Positions 26,900-40,561 of a DNA stretch of 64,000 nucleotides are shown piece after piece. A program made the translations under genes and the position numbers. How positions within the stretch are numbered: position 1 is the stretch's first letter; every line of letters starts with the position of its first letter. A model generated the notes under the pieces. The model saw only the letters and a program-made list of their open reading frames with translations. It had not been told where the DNA came from and made no database searches. Source of the DNA: Patiria miniata (lineage: Eukaryota > Echinodermata > Asteroidea > Valvatida > Asterinidae); assembly GCF_015706575.1 (NCBI RefSeq), contig NW_024037055.1, forward strand, positions 15,104,262 to 15,168,261, given 5' to 3'.

Positions 26900-29800
26900 C
26901 TTTCTAGCAACTTTCAAGCAATTTCATTTTTTGGCCAAAATTGACAAAAATGCAAGGGGTTAGCCTTACATTTTTAGTCAAAATTGGCCAAAAATTGACT
27001 TTTCTTCAAACAAGCCAGCAATTCAACTGCAAGCAAGAGGTACATCAAACAGTACTCTTCCATGCACAATTTTGAAGATTTGGGCAAAAATCATCCATTT
27101 TTGAAGAAACAGAAGTTCATTTCTGGAGCGATTTTACCTTAAATTTTCGACGGAATTTCCTCTTTAAAAGCACATCTGTCCAGCAATCGATTTAGAATGA
27201 GTTCTAGGGCCCTCAAGGCATCTTTCTAGCAACTTTCAAGCAATTTCATTTTTTGGCCAAAATTGACAAAAATGCAAGGGGTTAGCCTTACATTTTTAGT
27301 CAAAATTGGCCAAAAATTGACTTTTCTCCAAACAAGCCAGAAATTCATCTGGGAGCAAGAGGAACATCAATCTATACTCTAACATGCACAATTTTGAAGA
27401 TTTGGGCAAAAAACATCCATTTTTGGAGAAAAAGAAGTTAATTTCTGGAGCGATTTTACCTTAAATTTTCGACGGAATTTTCTCTTCAAAGCACATCTGT
27501 TCAGCAATCGATTTGGAATGCGTTCTAGGGCCCTTAAGGCATCTTTCTAGCAACTTTCAAGCAATTTCATTTTTTGGCCAAAATTGAAAAAAATGCAAGG
27601 GGTTAGCCTTACATTTTTAGTCAAAATTGGCCAAAAATTGACTTTTCTTCAAACAAGCCAGCAATTCAACTGCAAGCAAGAGGAACATCAATCAGTACTC
27701 TAACATGCACAATTTTGAATATTTGGGCAAAAATCATCCATTTTTGAAGAAAAAGAAGTTAATTTCTGAAGCGATTTTACCTTAAATTTTCGACGGAATT
27801 TCCTCTTTGAAAGCACATCTGTCCAGCAATCGATTTAGAATGCGTTCTAGGGCCCTCAAGGCATCTTTCTAGCAACTTTCAAGCAATTTCATTTTTTGGC
27901 CAAAATTGACAAAAATGCAAGGGGTTAGCCTTACATTTTTAGTCAAAATTGGCCAAAAAATGACTTTTCTTCAAACAAGCCAGAAATTCAACTGCAAGCA
28001 AGAGGAACATCAATCAGTACTCTTCCATGCACAATTTTGAAGATTTGGGCAAAAATCATCCATTTTTCAAAAAAAAGAAGTTAATTTCTGAAGCGATTTT
28101 ACCTTAAATTTTCGACGGAATTTCCTCTTTAAAAGCACATCTGTCCAGCAATCGATTTAGAATGCGTTCTAGGGCCCTCAAGGCATCTTTCTAGCAACTT
28201 TCAAGCAATTTCATTTTTTGGCCAAAATTGACAAAAATGCAAGGGGTTAGCCTTACATTTTTAGTCAAAATTGGCCAAAAAATGACTTTTCTTCAAACAA
28301 GCCAGAAATTCAACTGCAAGCAAGAGGAACATCAATCAGTACTCTAACATGCACAATTTTGAAGATTTGGGCAAAAATCATCCATTTTTGGAGAAAAAGA
28401 AGTTAATTTCTGAACCGATTTTACCTTAAATTTTCGACGGAATTTCCTCTTTAAAAGCACATCTGTCCAGCAATCGATTTAGAATGCGTTCTAGGGCCCT
28501 ATATAAGGCATCTTTCCAGCAACTTTCAAGCAATTTCATTTTTTGGCCAAAATTGACAAAAATGCAAGGGGTTAGCCTTACATTTTTAGTCAAAGTTGGC
28601 CAAAAATTGACTTTTCTCCAAACGAGCCAGGAATTCATCTGGAAGCAAGAGGAACTTCAATCAATACTCTAACATGCACAATTTTAAAGATTTGGGCAAA
28701 AATCATCAATTTTTGGAGAAAAAGAAGTTAATATTTTGAGCGGTTTTCCCTTACATTTTCGAGGGAATTTCCTCTTTAATAGCACATCTGTCCAGCAATC
28801 CATTTGGAATGCGTTCTATGGCCCTTAAGGCATATTTCTAGCAACTTTCAAGCAATTTCATTTTTTGGCCAAAATTGACAAAAATGCAAGGGGTTAGCCT
28901 TACATTTTTAGTCAAAATTGGCCAAAAATTGACTTTTCTTCAAACAAGCCAGCAATTCAACTGCAAGCAAGAGGTACATCAAACAGTACTCTTCCATGCA
29001 CAATTTTGAAGATTTGGGCAAAAATCATCCATTTTTGAAGAAACAGAAGTTCATTTCTGGAGCGATTTTACCTTAAATTTTCGACGGAATTTCCTCTTTA
29101 AAAGCACATCTGTCCAGCAATCGATTTAGAATGAGTTCTAGGGCCCTCAAGGCATCTTTCTAGCAACTTTCAAGCAATTTCATTTTTTGGCCAAAATTGA
29201 CAAAAATGCAAGGGGTTAGCCTTACATTTTTAGTCAAAATTGGCCAAAATTGACTTTTCTCCAAACAAGCCAGAAATTCATCTGGGAGCAAGAGGAACAT
29301 CAATCTATACTCTAACATGCACAATTTTGAAGATTTGGGCAAAAAACATCCATTTTTGGAGAAAAAGAAGTTAATTTCTGGAGCGATTTTACCTTAAATT
29401 TTCGACGGAATTTTCTCTTCAAAGCACATCTGTTCAGCAATCGATTTGGAATGCGTTCTAGGGCCCTTAAGGCATCTTTCTAGCAACTTTCAAGCAATTT
29501 CATTTTTTGGCCAAAATTGAAAAAAATGCAAGGGGTTAGCCTTACATTTTTAGTCAAAATTGGCCAAAAATTGACTTTTCTTCAAACAAGCCAGCAATTC
29601 AACTGCAAGCAAGAGGAACATCAATCAGTACTCTAACATGCACAATTTTGAATATTTGGGCAAAAATCATCCATTTTTGAAGAAAAAGAAGTTAATTTCT
29701 GAAGCGATTTTACCTTAAATTTTCGACGGAATTTCCTCTTTGAAAGCACATCTGTCCAGCAATCGATTTAGAATGCGTTCTAGGGCCCTCAAGGCATCTT

Positions 29801-30830
29801 TCTAGCAACTTTCAAGCAATTTCATTTTTTGGCCAAAATTGACAAAAATGCAAGGGGTTAGCCTTACATTTTTAGTCAAAATTGGCCAAAAAATGACTTT
29901 TCTTCAAACAAGCCAGAAATTCAACTGCAAGCAAGAGGAACATCAATCAGTACTCTTCCATGCACAATTTTGAAGATTTGGGCAAAAATCATCCATTTTT
30001 CAAAAAAAGAAGTTAATTTCTGAAGCGATTTTACCTTAAATTTTCGACGGAATTTCCTCTTTAAAAGCACATCTGTCCAGCAATCGATTTAGAATGCGTT
30101 CTAGGGCCCTCAAGGCATCTTTCTAGCAACTTTCAAGCAATTTCATTTTTTGGCCAAAATTGACAAAAATGCAAGGGGTTAGCCTTACATTTTTAGTCAA
30201 AATTGGCCAAAAAATGACTTTTCTTCAAACAAGCCAGAAATTCAACTGCAAGCAAGAGGAACATCAATCAGTACTCTTCCATGCACAATTTTGAAGATTT
30301 GGGCAAAAATCATCCATTTTTGGAGAAAAAGAAGTTAATTTCTGAAGCGATTTTACCTTAAATTTTCGACGGAATTTCCTCTTTAAAAGCACATCTGTCC
30401 AGCAATCGATTTAGAATGCGTTCTAGGGCCCTATATAAGGCATCTTTCCAGCAACTTTCAAGCAATTTCATTTTTTGGCCAAAATTGACAAAAATGCAAG
30501 GGGTTAGCCTTACATTTTTAGTCAAAATTGGCCAAAAATTGACTTTTCTCCAAACGAGCCAGGAATTCATCTGGAAGCAAGAGGAACTTCAATCAATACT
30601 CTAACATGCACAATTTTAAAGATTTGGGCAAAAATCATCAATTTTTGGAGAAAAAGAAGTTAATATTTTGAGCGGTTTTCCCTTACATTTTCGAGGGAAT
30701 TTCCTCTTTAATAGCACATCTGTCCAGCAATCCATTTGGAATGCGTTCTATGGCCCTTAAGGCATATTTCTAGCAACTTTCAAGCAATTTCATTTTTTGG
30801 CCAAAATTGAAAAAAATGCAAGGGGTTAGC
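26900..30830. repeat. six-monomer higher-order repeat block
   Basis: Two long segments offset by 1932 bp (6 x 322) are nearly identical. Examples: the rare variant ccctatataaggcatc at 28497 and 30429, and the variant aagcaagaggtacatcaaac near 27028 and 28966. Boundaries are approximate. Confidence 0.85.
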
Positions 30831-33399
30831 CTTACATTTTTAGTCAAAATTGGCCAAAAATTGACTTTTCTCCAAACGAGCCAGGAATTCATCTGGAAGC
30901 AAGAGGAACATCAATCAATACTCTAACATGCACAATTTTGAAGATTTGGGCAAAAATCATCCATTTTTGGAGAAAAAGAAGTTAATATTTTGAGCGATTT
31001 TACCTTAAATATTCGACGGAATTTCCTCTTTAATAGCACATCTGTCCAGCAATCCATTTGGAATGCGTTCTATGGCCCTTAAGGCATATTTCTAGCAACT
31101 TTCAAGCAATTTCATTTTTTGGCCAAAATTGAAAAAAAATGCAAGGGGTTAGCGTTACATTTTTAGTCAAAATTGGCCAAAAATTGACTTTTCTCCAAAC
31201 GAGCCAGAAATTCACCTGGAAGCAAGAGGAACATCAATCAATACTCTAACATGCACAATTTTGAAGATCTGGGCAAAAATCATCCATTTTTGGAGAAAAA
31301 GAAGTTAATATTTTGAGCGGTTTTCCCTTACATTTTCGAGGGAATTTCCTCTTTAATAGCACATCTGTCCAGCAATCGATTTGGAATGCGTTCTATGGCC
31401 CTTAAGGCATATTTCTAGCAACTTTCAAGCAATTTCATTTGTTGGCCAAAATTGAAAAAAATGCAAGGGCTTAGCCTTACATTTTTAGTCAAAATTGGCC
31501 AAAAATTGACTTTTCTCCAAACAAGCCAGAAATTCACCTGGAAGCAAGAGGAACATCAATCAATACTCTAACATGCACAATTTTGAAGATCTGGGCAAAA
31601 ATCATCCATTTTTGGAGAAAAAGAAGTTAATATTTTGAGCGGTTTTCCCTTACATTTTCGAGGGAATTTCCTCTTTAATAGCACATCTGTCCAGCAATCC
31701 ATTTGGAATGCGTTCTATGGCCCTTAAGGCATATTTCTAGCAACTTTCAAGCAATTTCATTTTTTGGCCAAAATTGAAAAAAATGCAAGGGGTTAGCCTT
31801 ACATTTTTAGTCAAAATTGGCCAAAAATTGACTTTTCTCCAAACGAGCCAGGAATTCATCTGGAAGCAAGAGGAACATCAATCAATACTCTAACATGCAC
31901 AATTTTGAAGATTTGGGCAAAAATCATCCATTTTTGGAGAAAAAGAAGTTAATATTTTGAGCGATTTTACCTTAAATATTCGACGGAATTTCCTCTTTAA
32001 TAGCACATCTGTCCAGCAATCCATATCGAATGCGTTCTATGGCCCTTAAGGCATATTTCTAGCAACTTTCAAGCAATTTCATTTTTTGGCCAAAATTGAA
32101 AAAAAATGCAAGGGGTTAGCGTTACATTTTTAGTCAAAATTGGCCAAAAATTGACTTTTCTCCAAACGAGCCAGAAATTCACCTGGAAGCAAGAGGAACA
32201 TCAATCAATACTCTAACATGCACAATTTTGAAGATCTGGGCAAAAATCATCCATTTTTGGAGAAAAAGAAGTTAATATTTTGAGCGGTTTTCCCTTACAT
32301 TTTCGAGGGAATTTCCTCTTTAATAGCACATCTGTCCAGCAATCCATTTGGAATGCGTTCTATGGCCCTTAAGGCATATTTCTAGCAACTTTCAAGCAAT
32401 TTCATTTGTTGGCCAAAATTGAAAAAAATGCAAGGGGTTAGCCTTACATTTTTAGTCAAAATTGGCCAAAAATTGACTTTTCTCCAAACAAGCCAGAAAT
32501 TCACCTGGAAGCAAGAGGAACATCAATCAATACTCTAACATGCACAATTTTGAAGATCTGGGCAAAAATCATCCATTTTTGGAGAAAAAGAAGTTAATAT
32601 TTTGAGCGGTTTTCCCTTACATTTTCGAGGGAATTTCCTCTTTAATAGCACATCTGTCCAGCAATCCATTTGGAATGCGTTCTATGGCCCTTCAGGCATA
32701 TTTCTAGCAACTTTCAAGCAATTTCATTTGTTGGCCAAAATTGAAAAAAATGCAGGGGGTTAGCCTTACATTTTTAGTCAAAATTGGCCAAAAATTGACT
32801 TTTCTCCAAACAAGCCAGAAATTCATCTGGAAGCAAGAGGAACATCAATCAATACTCTAACAGGCACAATTTTGAAGATTTGGTCATAAATCATCAATTT
32901 TTGTGTAAAAAGAAGTTAATATTTTGAGCAATTTTACCATAAATTTTCGACGGAATTTCCTCTTTAATAGCACATCTGTCCAGCAATCGATTTGGAATGT
33001 GTTTGAGGGCTCTTGAGGCATCTTTCTAGCAACTTTCAAGCAATTTCATTTTTTGGCCAAAATTGAAAAAAAATGCAAGAGGTTAGCCTTACATTTTTAG
33101 TCAAAATTGGCCAAAAATGGACTTTTCTCCAAACAAGCCAGAAATACATCTGGAAGCAAGAGGAACATCAATCAATACTCTAACATGCACAATTTTGAAG
33201 ATTTGGTCATAAATCATCAATTTTTGTGTAAAAAGAAGTTAATATTTTGAGCAATTTTACCATAAATTTTCGACGGAATTTCTTCTTTAATAGCACATCT
33301 GTCCAGCAATCGATTTGGAATGCGTTCTATGGCCCTTAAGGCATCTTTCTAGCAACTTTCAAGCAATTTCATTTTTTGGCCAAAATTGAAAAAAATGCA

Positions 33400-36300
33400 A
33401 GGGGTTAGCCTTACATTTTAAGTCAAAATTGGCCAAAAATTGACTTTGCTCCAAACGAGCCAGGAATTCATCTGGAAGCAAGAGGAACATCAATCAATAC
33501 TCTAACATGCACAATTTTGAAGATTTGGGCAAAAATCATCCATTTTTGGAGAAAAAGAAGTTAATATTTTGAGCGATTTTACCTTAAATATTCGACGGAA
33601 TTTCCTCTTTAATAGCACATCGTCCAGCAATCCATTTGGAATGCGTTCTATGGCCCTTAAGGCATATTTCTAGCAACTTTCAAGCAATTTCATTTTTTGG
33701 CCAAAATTGAAAAAAAATGCAAGGGGTTAGCCTTACATTTTTAGTCAAAATTGGCCAACAATTGACTTTTCTCCAAACAAGCCAGAAATTCACCTGGAAG
33801 CAAGAGGAACATCAATCAATACTCTAACGTGCACAATTTTGAAGATCTGGGCAAAAATCATCAATTTTTGGAGAAAAAGAAGTTAATATTTTGAGCAATT
33901 TTACCATATATTTTCGAGGGAATTTCCTCTTTAATAGCACATCTGTCCAGCAATCCATTTGGAATGCGTTCTATGGCTCTTGCGGCATATTTCTAGCAAC
34001 TTTCAAGCAATTTCATTTTTTGGCCAAAATTGAAAAAAAATGCAAGGGGTTAGCCTTACATTTTTAGTCAAAATTGGCCAAAAATTGACTTTTCTCCAAA
34101 CGAGCCAGAAATTCACCTGGAAGCAAGAGGAACATCAATCAATACTCTTCTATGCACAATTTTGAAGATCTGGGCAAAAATCATCCATTTTTGGAGAAAA
34201 AGAAGTTAATATTTTGAGCGGTTTTCCCTTACATTTTCGAGGGAATTTCCTCTTTAATAGCACATCTGTCCAGCAATCCATTTGGAATGCGTTCTATGGC
34301 CCTTAAGGCATCTTTCTAGCAACTTTCAAGCAATTTCATTTTTTGGCCAAAATTGAAAAAAATGCAAGGGGTTAGCCTTACATTTTTAGTCAAAATTGGC
34401 CAAAAATTGACTTTTCTCTAAACAAGCCTGAAATTCATCTGGAAGCAAGAGGAACATCAATCAATACTCTAACAAGCACAATTTTGAAGATTTGGGCAAA
34501 AATCATCAATTTTTGGGTAAAGAGAAGTTAATATTTTGAGCGATTTTACCATAAATTTTCGAGGGAATTTCCTCTTTAATAGCACATCTGTCCAGCAATC
34601 CATTTGGAATGTGTTTGAGGGCTCTTGAGGCATCTTTCTAGCAACTTTCAAGCAATTTCATTTTTTGGCCAAAATTGAAAAAAAATGCAAGGGGTTAGCC
34701 TTACATTTTTAGTCAAAATTGGCCAAAAATGGACTTTTCTCCAAACAAGCCAGAAATTCATCTGGAAGCAAGAGGAACATCAATCAATACTCTAACATGC
34801 ACAATTTTGAAGATCTGGGCAAAAATCATCCATTTTTGGAGAAAAAGAAGTTAATATTTTGAGCGATTTTACCTTAAATATTCGACGGAATTTCCTCTTT
34901 AATAGCACATCTGTCCAGCAATCGATTTGGAATGTGTTTGAGGGCTCTTGAGGCATCTTTCTAGCAACTTTCAAGCAATTTCATTTTTTGGCCAAAATTG
35001 AAAAAAATGCAAGGGGTTAGCCTTACATTTTAAGTCAAAATTGGCCAAAAATTGACTTTGCTCCAAACGAGCCAGGAATTCATCTGGAAGCAAGAGGAAC
35101 ATCAATCAATACTCTAACATGCACAATTTTGAAGATTTGGGCAAAAATCATCCATTTTTGGAGAAAAAGAAGTTAATATTTTGAGCGATTTTACCTTAAA
35201 TATTCGACGGAATTTCCTCTTTAATAGCACATCTGTCCAGCAATCCATTTGGAATGCGTTCTATGGCCCTTAAGGCATATTTCTAGCAACTTTCAAGCAA
35301 TTTCATTTTTTGGCCAAAATTGAAAAAAAATGCAAGGGGTTAGCCTTACATTTTTAGTCAAAATTGGCCAAAAATTGACTTTTCTCCAAACAAGCCAGAA
35401 ATTCACCTGGAAGCAAGAGGAACATCAATCAATACTCTAACATGCACAATTTTGAAGATTTGGGCAAAAATCATCAATTTTTGGAGAAAAAGAAGTTAAT
35501 ATTTTGAGCAATTTTACCATATATTTTCGAGGGAATTTCCTCTTTAATAGCACATCTGTCCAGCAATCCATTTGGAATGCGTTCTATGGCTCTTGCGGCA
35601 TATTTCTAGCAACTTTCAAGCAATTTCATTTTTGGGCCAAAATTGAAAAAAAATGCAAGGGGTTAGCCTTACATTTTTAGTCAAAATTGGCCAAAAATTG
35701 ACTTTTCTCCAAACGAACCAGAAATTCACCTGGAAGCAAGAGGAACATCAATCAATACTCTAACATGCACAATTTTGAAGATCTGGGCAAAAATCATCCA
35801 TTTTTGGAGAAAAAGAAGTTAATATTTTGAGCGGTTTTCCCTTACATTTTCGAGGGAATTTCCTCTTTAATAGCACATCTGTCCAGCAATCCATTTGGAA
35901 TGCGTTCTATGGCCCTTAAGGCATCTTTCTAGCAACTTTCAAGCAATTTCATTTTTTGGCCAAAATTGAAAAAAATGCAAGGGGTTAGCCTTACATTTTT
36001 AGTCAAAATTGGCCAAAAATTGACTTTTCTCCAAACAAGCCAGAAATTCATCTGGAAGCAAGAGGAACATCAATCAATACTCTAACAAGCACAATTTTGA
36101 AGATTTGGGCAAAAATCATCAATTTTTGGGTAAAGAGAAGTTAATATTTTGAGCGATTTTACCATAAATTTTCGAGGGAATTTCCTCTTTAATAGCACAT
36201 CTGTCCAGCAATCCATTTGGAATGTGTTTGAGGGCTCTTTAGGCATCTTTCTAGCAACTTTCAAGCAATTTCATTTTTTGGCCAAAATTGAAAAAAAATG

Positions 36301-37000
36301 CAAGGGGTTAGCCTTACATTTCAAGTCAAAATTGGCCAAAAATGGACTTTTCTCCAAACAAGCCAGAAATTCATCTGGAAGCAAGAGGAACATCAATCAA
36401 TACTCTAACATGCACAATTTTGAAGATCTGGGCAAAAATCATCAATTTTTGGAGAAAAAGAAGTTAATATTTTGAGCAATTTTACCATAAATTTTCGACG
36501 GAATTTCCTCTTTAATAGCACATCTGTCCAGCAATCGATTTGGAATGTGTTTGAGGGCTCTTGAGGCATCTTTCTAGCAACTTTCAAGCAATTTCATTTT
36601 TTGGCCAAAATTGAAAAAAATGCAAGGGGTTAGCCTTACATTTCAAGTCAAAATTGGCCAAAAATTGACTTTTCTCCAAACAAGCCAGAAATTCACCTGG
36701 AAGCAAGAGGAACATCAATCAATACTCTAACATGCACAATTTTGAAGATTTGGGCAAAAATCATCCATTTTTGGAGAAAAAGAAGATAATATTTTGAGCA
36801 ATTTTACCATAAATTTTCGAGGGAATTTCCTCTTTAATAGCACATCTGTCCAGCAATCCATTTGGAATGCGTTCTATGGCCCTTAAGGCATATTTCTAGC
36901 AACTTTCAAGCAATTTCATTTTTTGGCCAAAATTGAAAAAAAATGCAAGGGGTTAGCCTTACATTTTTAGTCAAAATTGGCCAAAAATTGACTTTTCTCC
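33400..37000. repeat. five-monomer higher-order repeat block
   Basis: Variant gtgtttgagggctctt occurs at 34611 and 34934 and again at 36224 and 36547, an offset of 1613 bp (five monomers). Boundaries are approximate. Confidence 0.8.
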
Positions 37001-38613
37001 AAACAAGCCAGAAATTCATCTGGAAGCAAGAGGAACATCAATCAATACTCTAACATGCACAATTTTGAAGATTTGGGCAAAAATCATCCATTTTTGGAGA
37101 AAAAGAAGTTAATATTTTGAGCGATTTTACCTTAAATATTCGACGGAATTTCCTCTTTAATAGCACATCTGTCCAGCAATCCATTTGGAATGCGTTCTAT
37201 GGCCCTTGAGGCATCTTTCTAGCAACTTTCAAGCAATTTCATTTTTTGGCCAAAATTGAAAAAAATGCAAGGGGCTAGCCTTACATTTTAAGTCAAAATT
37301 GGCCAAAAATTGACTTTTCTCCAAACGAGCCAGGAATTCACCTGGAAGCAAGAGGAACATCAATCAATACTCTAACATGCACAATTTTGAATATTTGGGC
37401 AAAAATCATCCATTTTTGGAGAAAAAGAAGTTAATATTTTGAGCGATTTTACCTTAAATATTCGACGGAATTTCCTCTTTAATAGCACATCTGTCCAGCA
37501 ATCCATTTGGAATGCGTTCTATGGCCCTTAAGGCTTATTTCTAGCAACTTTCAAGCAATTTCATTTTTTGGCCAAAATTGAAAAAAATGCAAGGGGTTAG
37601 CCTTACAATTTTAGTCAAAATTGGCCAAAAAATGACTTTTCTTCAAACAAGCTAGAAATTCAACTGGAAGCAAGAGGAACATCAATCAATACTCTAACAT
37701 GCACAATTTTGAAGATTTGGGCTAAAATCATCCATTTTTGGAGAAAAATATTTTATTTCTTGATCGATTTTACCTTTAATTTTCGACAGACTTTCCTCGT
37801 TAAAAGCACACCTGTCCAGCAATCGATTTGGAATGCGTTCTAGGAGGATGAAGGCATCTTTCTAGCAACTTTCAAGCAATTTCATTTTTTGGCCAATATT
37901 GAAAAAAATGCAAGGGGTTAGCCTTACATTTTTAGTCAAAATTGGCCAAAAATTTACTTTTCTCCAAACAAGCCAGAAATCATCTGGAAGCAAGAGGAAC
38001 ATCAGTTAATACTCTAACATGCATAATTTTGAAGATTTGGGCAAAAATCATCCATTTTTGGAGAAAAAGAGGTTAATATTTTGAGCGATTGTACCTTAAA
38101 TTTTCGACGGAATTTCCTCTTTAATAGCACATCTGTCCAGCAATCGATTTGGAATGCGTTCTAGGGCCCTTGAAGCATCTTTCTAGCATCTTTCAAGCAA
38201 ATTCATTTTTTGGCCAAAATTGAAAAAATTCAAGGGGTTAGCCTTACAATTTTAGTCAAAATTGGCCAAAAATTGACTTTTCTTCAAACAAGCCAGAAAT
38301 TCAACTGGAAGCAAGAGGAACATCAATCAATACTCTAACAAGCACAATTTTGAAGATTTGGGCAAAAATCATCCATTTTTGGAGAAAAAGAGGTTAATTT
38401 TTTGATCGATTTTACCTTAAATTTTCAACGGAATTTCCTCGTTAAAAGCACACCTGTCCAGCAATCGATTTGGAATGCGTTCTAGGGCCCTTGAAGCATC
38501 TTTCTAGCAACTTTCAAGCAATTTCATATTTGGGCCAAAATTGAAAAAAATGCAAGGGGTTAGCCTTAAATTTTTTGTCAAAAGTGGCCAAAAATTGACT
38601 TTTCTTCAAACAA

Positions 38614-40002
38614 ATTCATCAAGGAAAATATCAAGGGGTAATCTTACGCTGATAATTTATTCTATAGCTGAGGCCAAGAAAATATGATATAGTGACATAC
38701 AGATGATCTGTGTAATAGAGTATACATGGAGGTATTGTAATAAGCAAACTTGAATCAACTAAAAGTGCATGCGGTATAAAATCGAATTACTTGATTTACA
38801 GTTCCTGAAAATAATCACCGTTGTTATCTTAACCAAAGATATAATTAGATGGACGAATCAATTAAGCCCCGCCCCCATGATTTGTCAACCAATCACAGCC
38901 TTGATAAATGTCCGACATGCGCACAGAAATAGTCGGACAAACGTGCAAGTGTGTGCCTGGAACTAGCAGTGTATAGCACTGGAGGCCAGTGTGTTACTGC
39001 AAGCATTAGCGGACGGGGCAGCCGGCCTAATAAAATTGTCAAAACTAATCAAGCTAATTTATGGAGGCCTATACAACCAAGTGAAGATGGCACAAGCTAT
39101 ATACAGCTATAAACGAGAGTCAGGTTGGCGCAGCGGTTCTATCCTCGCCTACCTCCGCTGTGTCCCGGGTTCGATTCCTGCTCAGGCCACATGACGTGGA
39201 TTGGGTTTTCAGTCCCTACCTGATGCCTCAGGTTTTCCCGGCCAGGATGTTCTCCTAAGGTTTTCCCAAAAATGTTCTTCTAGGATTTTCCTCTGACCTC
39301 TTAAACTGTAACTTCATCTCATTGTCTTCTCTCTACAGGCTTGCAAGGGCTACAGTGCCTATGAGCTTTTGAAGAATCTCTGGTTTCATAACCAGAAAGA
39401 AATATTGATAATGATAATAATAAATCATACCCCTGAAACACATTTCGTTTTGTTTAGCTCTTACACTGGCATATCGCACCAAAACGGTTACGTGCAAAAT
39501 TAAGGCATGAAGGAACCTATGTATCATTACAGATCCACAAAGAAAAACTTTGAAAATCACGTCTCAAACATCGAAACAGTAACTTTTAAATCGGAAGTGC
39601 TAACAACGAACTCCCCTTACGACACCAAAAATGTGCACACATTTTCTTTTTCCTCAAAATGTAAAGTACTGCCCGGGCTGAGAGAACAACATTAGTTGTT
39701 GTGCGTCCTACTTGGAGTTTGAGCAATGTTGTTGCTTGAAAAAAAAATACATAAAGCGCAAATGATCTGATTACCTTTAAAACCAAAACACGCAGGAAAT
39801 CCTGCAATTTACAAACCATCCCTTTAAGCAACAACTTAAACATTTTTCAAACATATTTGGCAAATCAAAGACATTTAGTAAAAGTTTTTTAATGTTTCGC
39901 TTCAATTTAAATCATATCTTAAAAATATTAAACTGCTGTACTGATTCACTACTGAACTATGGATATATTCATTCACCTCCTCGAACATTAAAAGGTTTTG
40001 GA
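38614..40002. other. spacer between satellite and gene B 3' end
   Basis: Unique AT-rich sequence with a SINE at about 39119-39350. The part next to 40002 should be the 3' UTR of gene B (- strand). No other gene recognised. Confidence 0.5.
39119..39350 (+). mobile_element. tRNA-derived SINE
   Basis: tRNA-like head with good Pol III boxes (A box tggcgcagcgg, B box ggttcgattcc), then a body with ttgggttttcagtccctacc and repeated ggttttccc words. Lies between the satellite and gene B. Confidence 0.8.
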
Positions 40003-40561
40003 TTAGAAGTGTGTAATCTTTTCTGTTTCGGGGCTGTTGGAAAAACCATTATCCTGGTCGTATTTTTCTGAGGGCATGCTCTCATCGGTTGGTGCATTTG
40101 AGCCTGGCTCTTCATGTTCTTTAGCGCTGCTGACAAGCTTGCTGATTGCGGTGGAGCTAGCTGCGTTGGCGCCGACCCGGTTTGGTCCTCGCAGGTGGAC
40201 CATCAAGGACGCGCGGATGTTCTCCTGGCGCACGACAAACAGAAGGAAGATGAACAAGCCCTGGAGGGAGTTGCAGACGGCAAAGATGACCTGGAAGGCG
40301 AAGCTGGAAGCCTCGAAGATGGACAGCAGACCGAAGACCCAGGTCAGGCCCAGCAGGGACGAGACGGCGGCAATGTTCTGCAGGCGCTTCATGATCCTGT
40401 CCCGTTTCTTCTTGCTCGTGTTGGCGGTGCTCTGGATTTTCTTGTCTCTACACAGGACCTTGCGCGAGATCAGCACGAAGATGACGGCGTTGAAAAGGAA
40501 GACCAGTCCTATGATGAGCAGCTGACCGAAAAAGAAAGCAGCTCCGGGCTTCAAGAAGCAA
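40003..40561 (-). CDS. gene B exon 21: TM5-TM7 and tail
   Basis: 559 nt, same length as in gene A. SCFLKPGAAFFF, QLLIIGLVFLFNAVIFVLIS, LLGLTWVFGLLSIF and VCNSLQGLFIFLLFVV are conserved. The cytoplasmic tail diverges more and ends EKITHF before TAA. Confidence 0.95.

Larger units (their letters stand above)
22229..38613. repeat. 322 bp satellite array with higher-order structure
   Basis: Head-to-tail array of about 51 monomers, all in one orientation. The anchor agcacatctgtccagcaatc recurs at 22352, 22674, 22985, 23307, 23629, 23951, 24273, 24595 and onward, a step of 322 bp. Monomers contain the palindrome ttttggccaaaa and, in many, an agggccct site. Rare variants recur at multiples: 966 (3 units), 1288 (4), 1613 (5) and 1932 bp (6). 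Edge units are the most diverged. No coding potential; short frames here are by-products of the repeat. Confidence 0.96.

Noticed and set aside
22229..38613. CRISPR-like array
   Set aside because: The unit is 322 bp with no unique spacers, and the window is clearly animal nuclear DNA.
22172..38966. Many 60-108 residue frames in the 322 bp repeats
   Set aside because: The same frame recurs in neighbouring monomers with stops in most copies; the satellite is non-coding.
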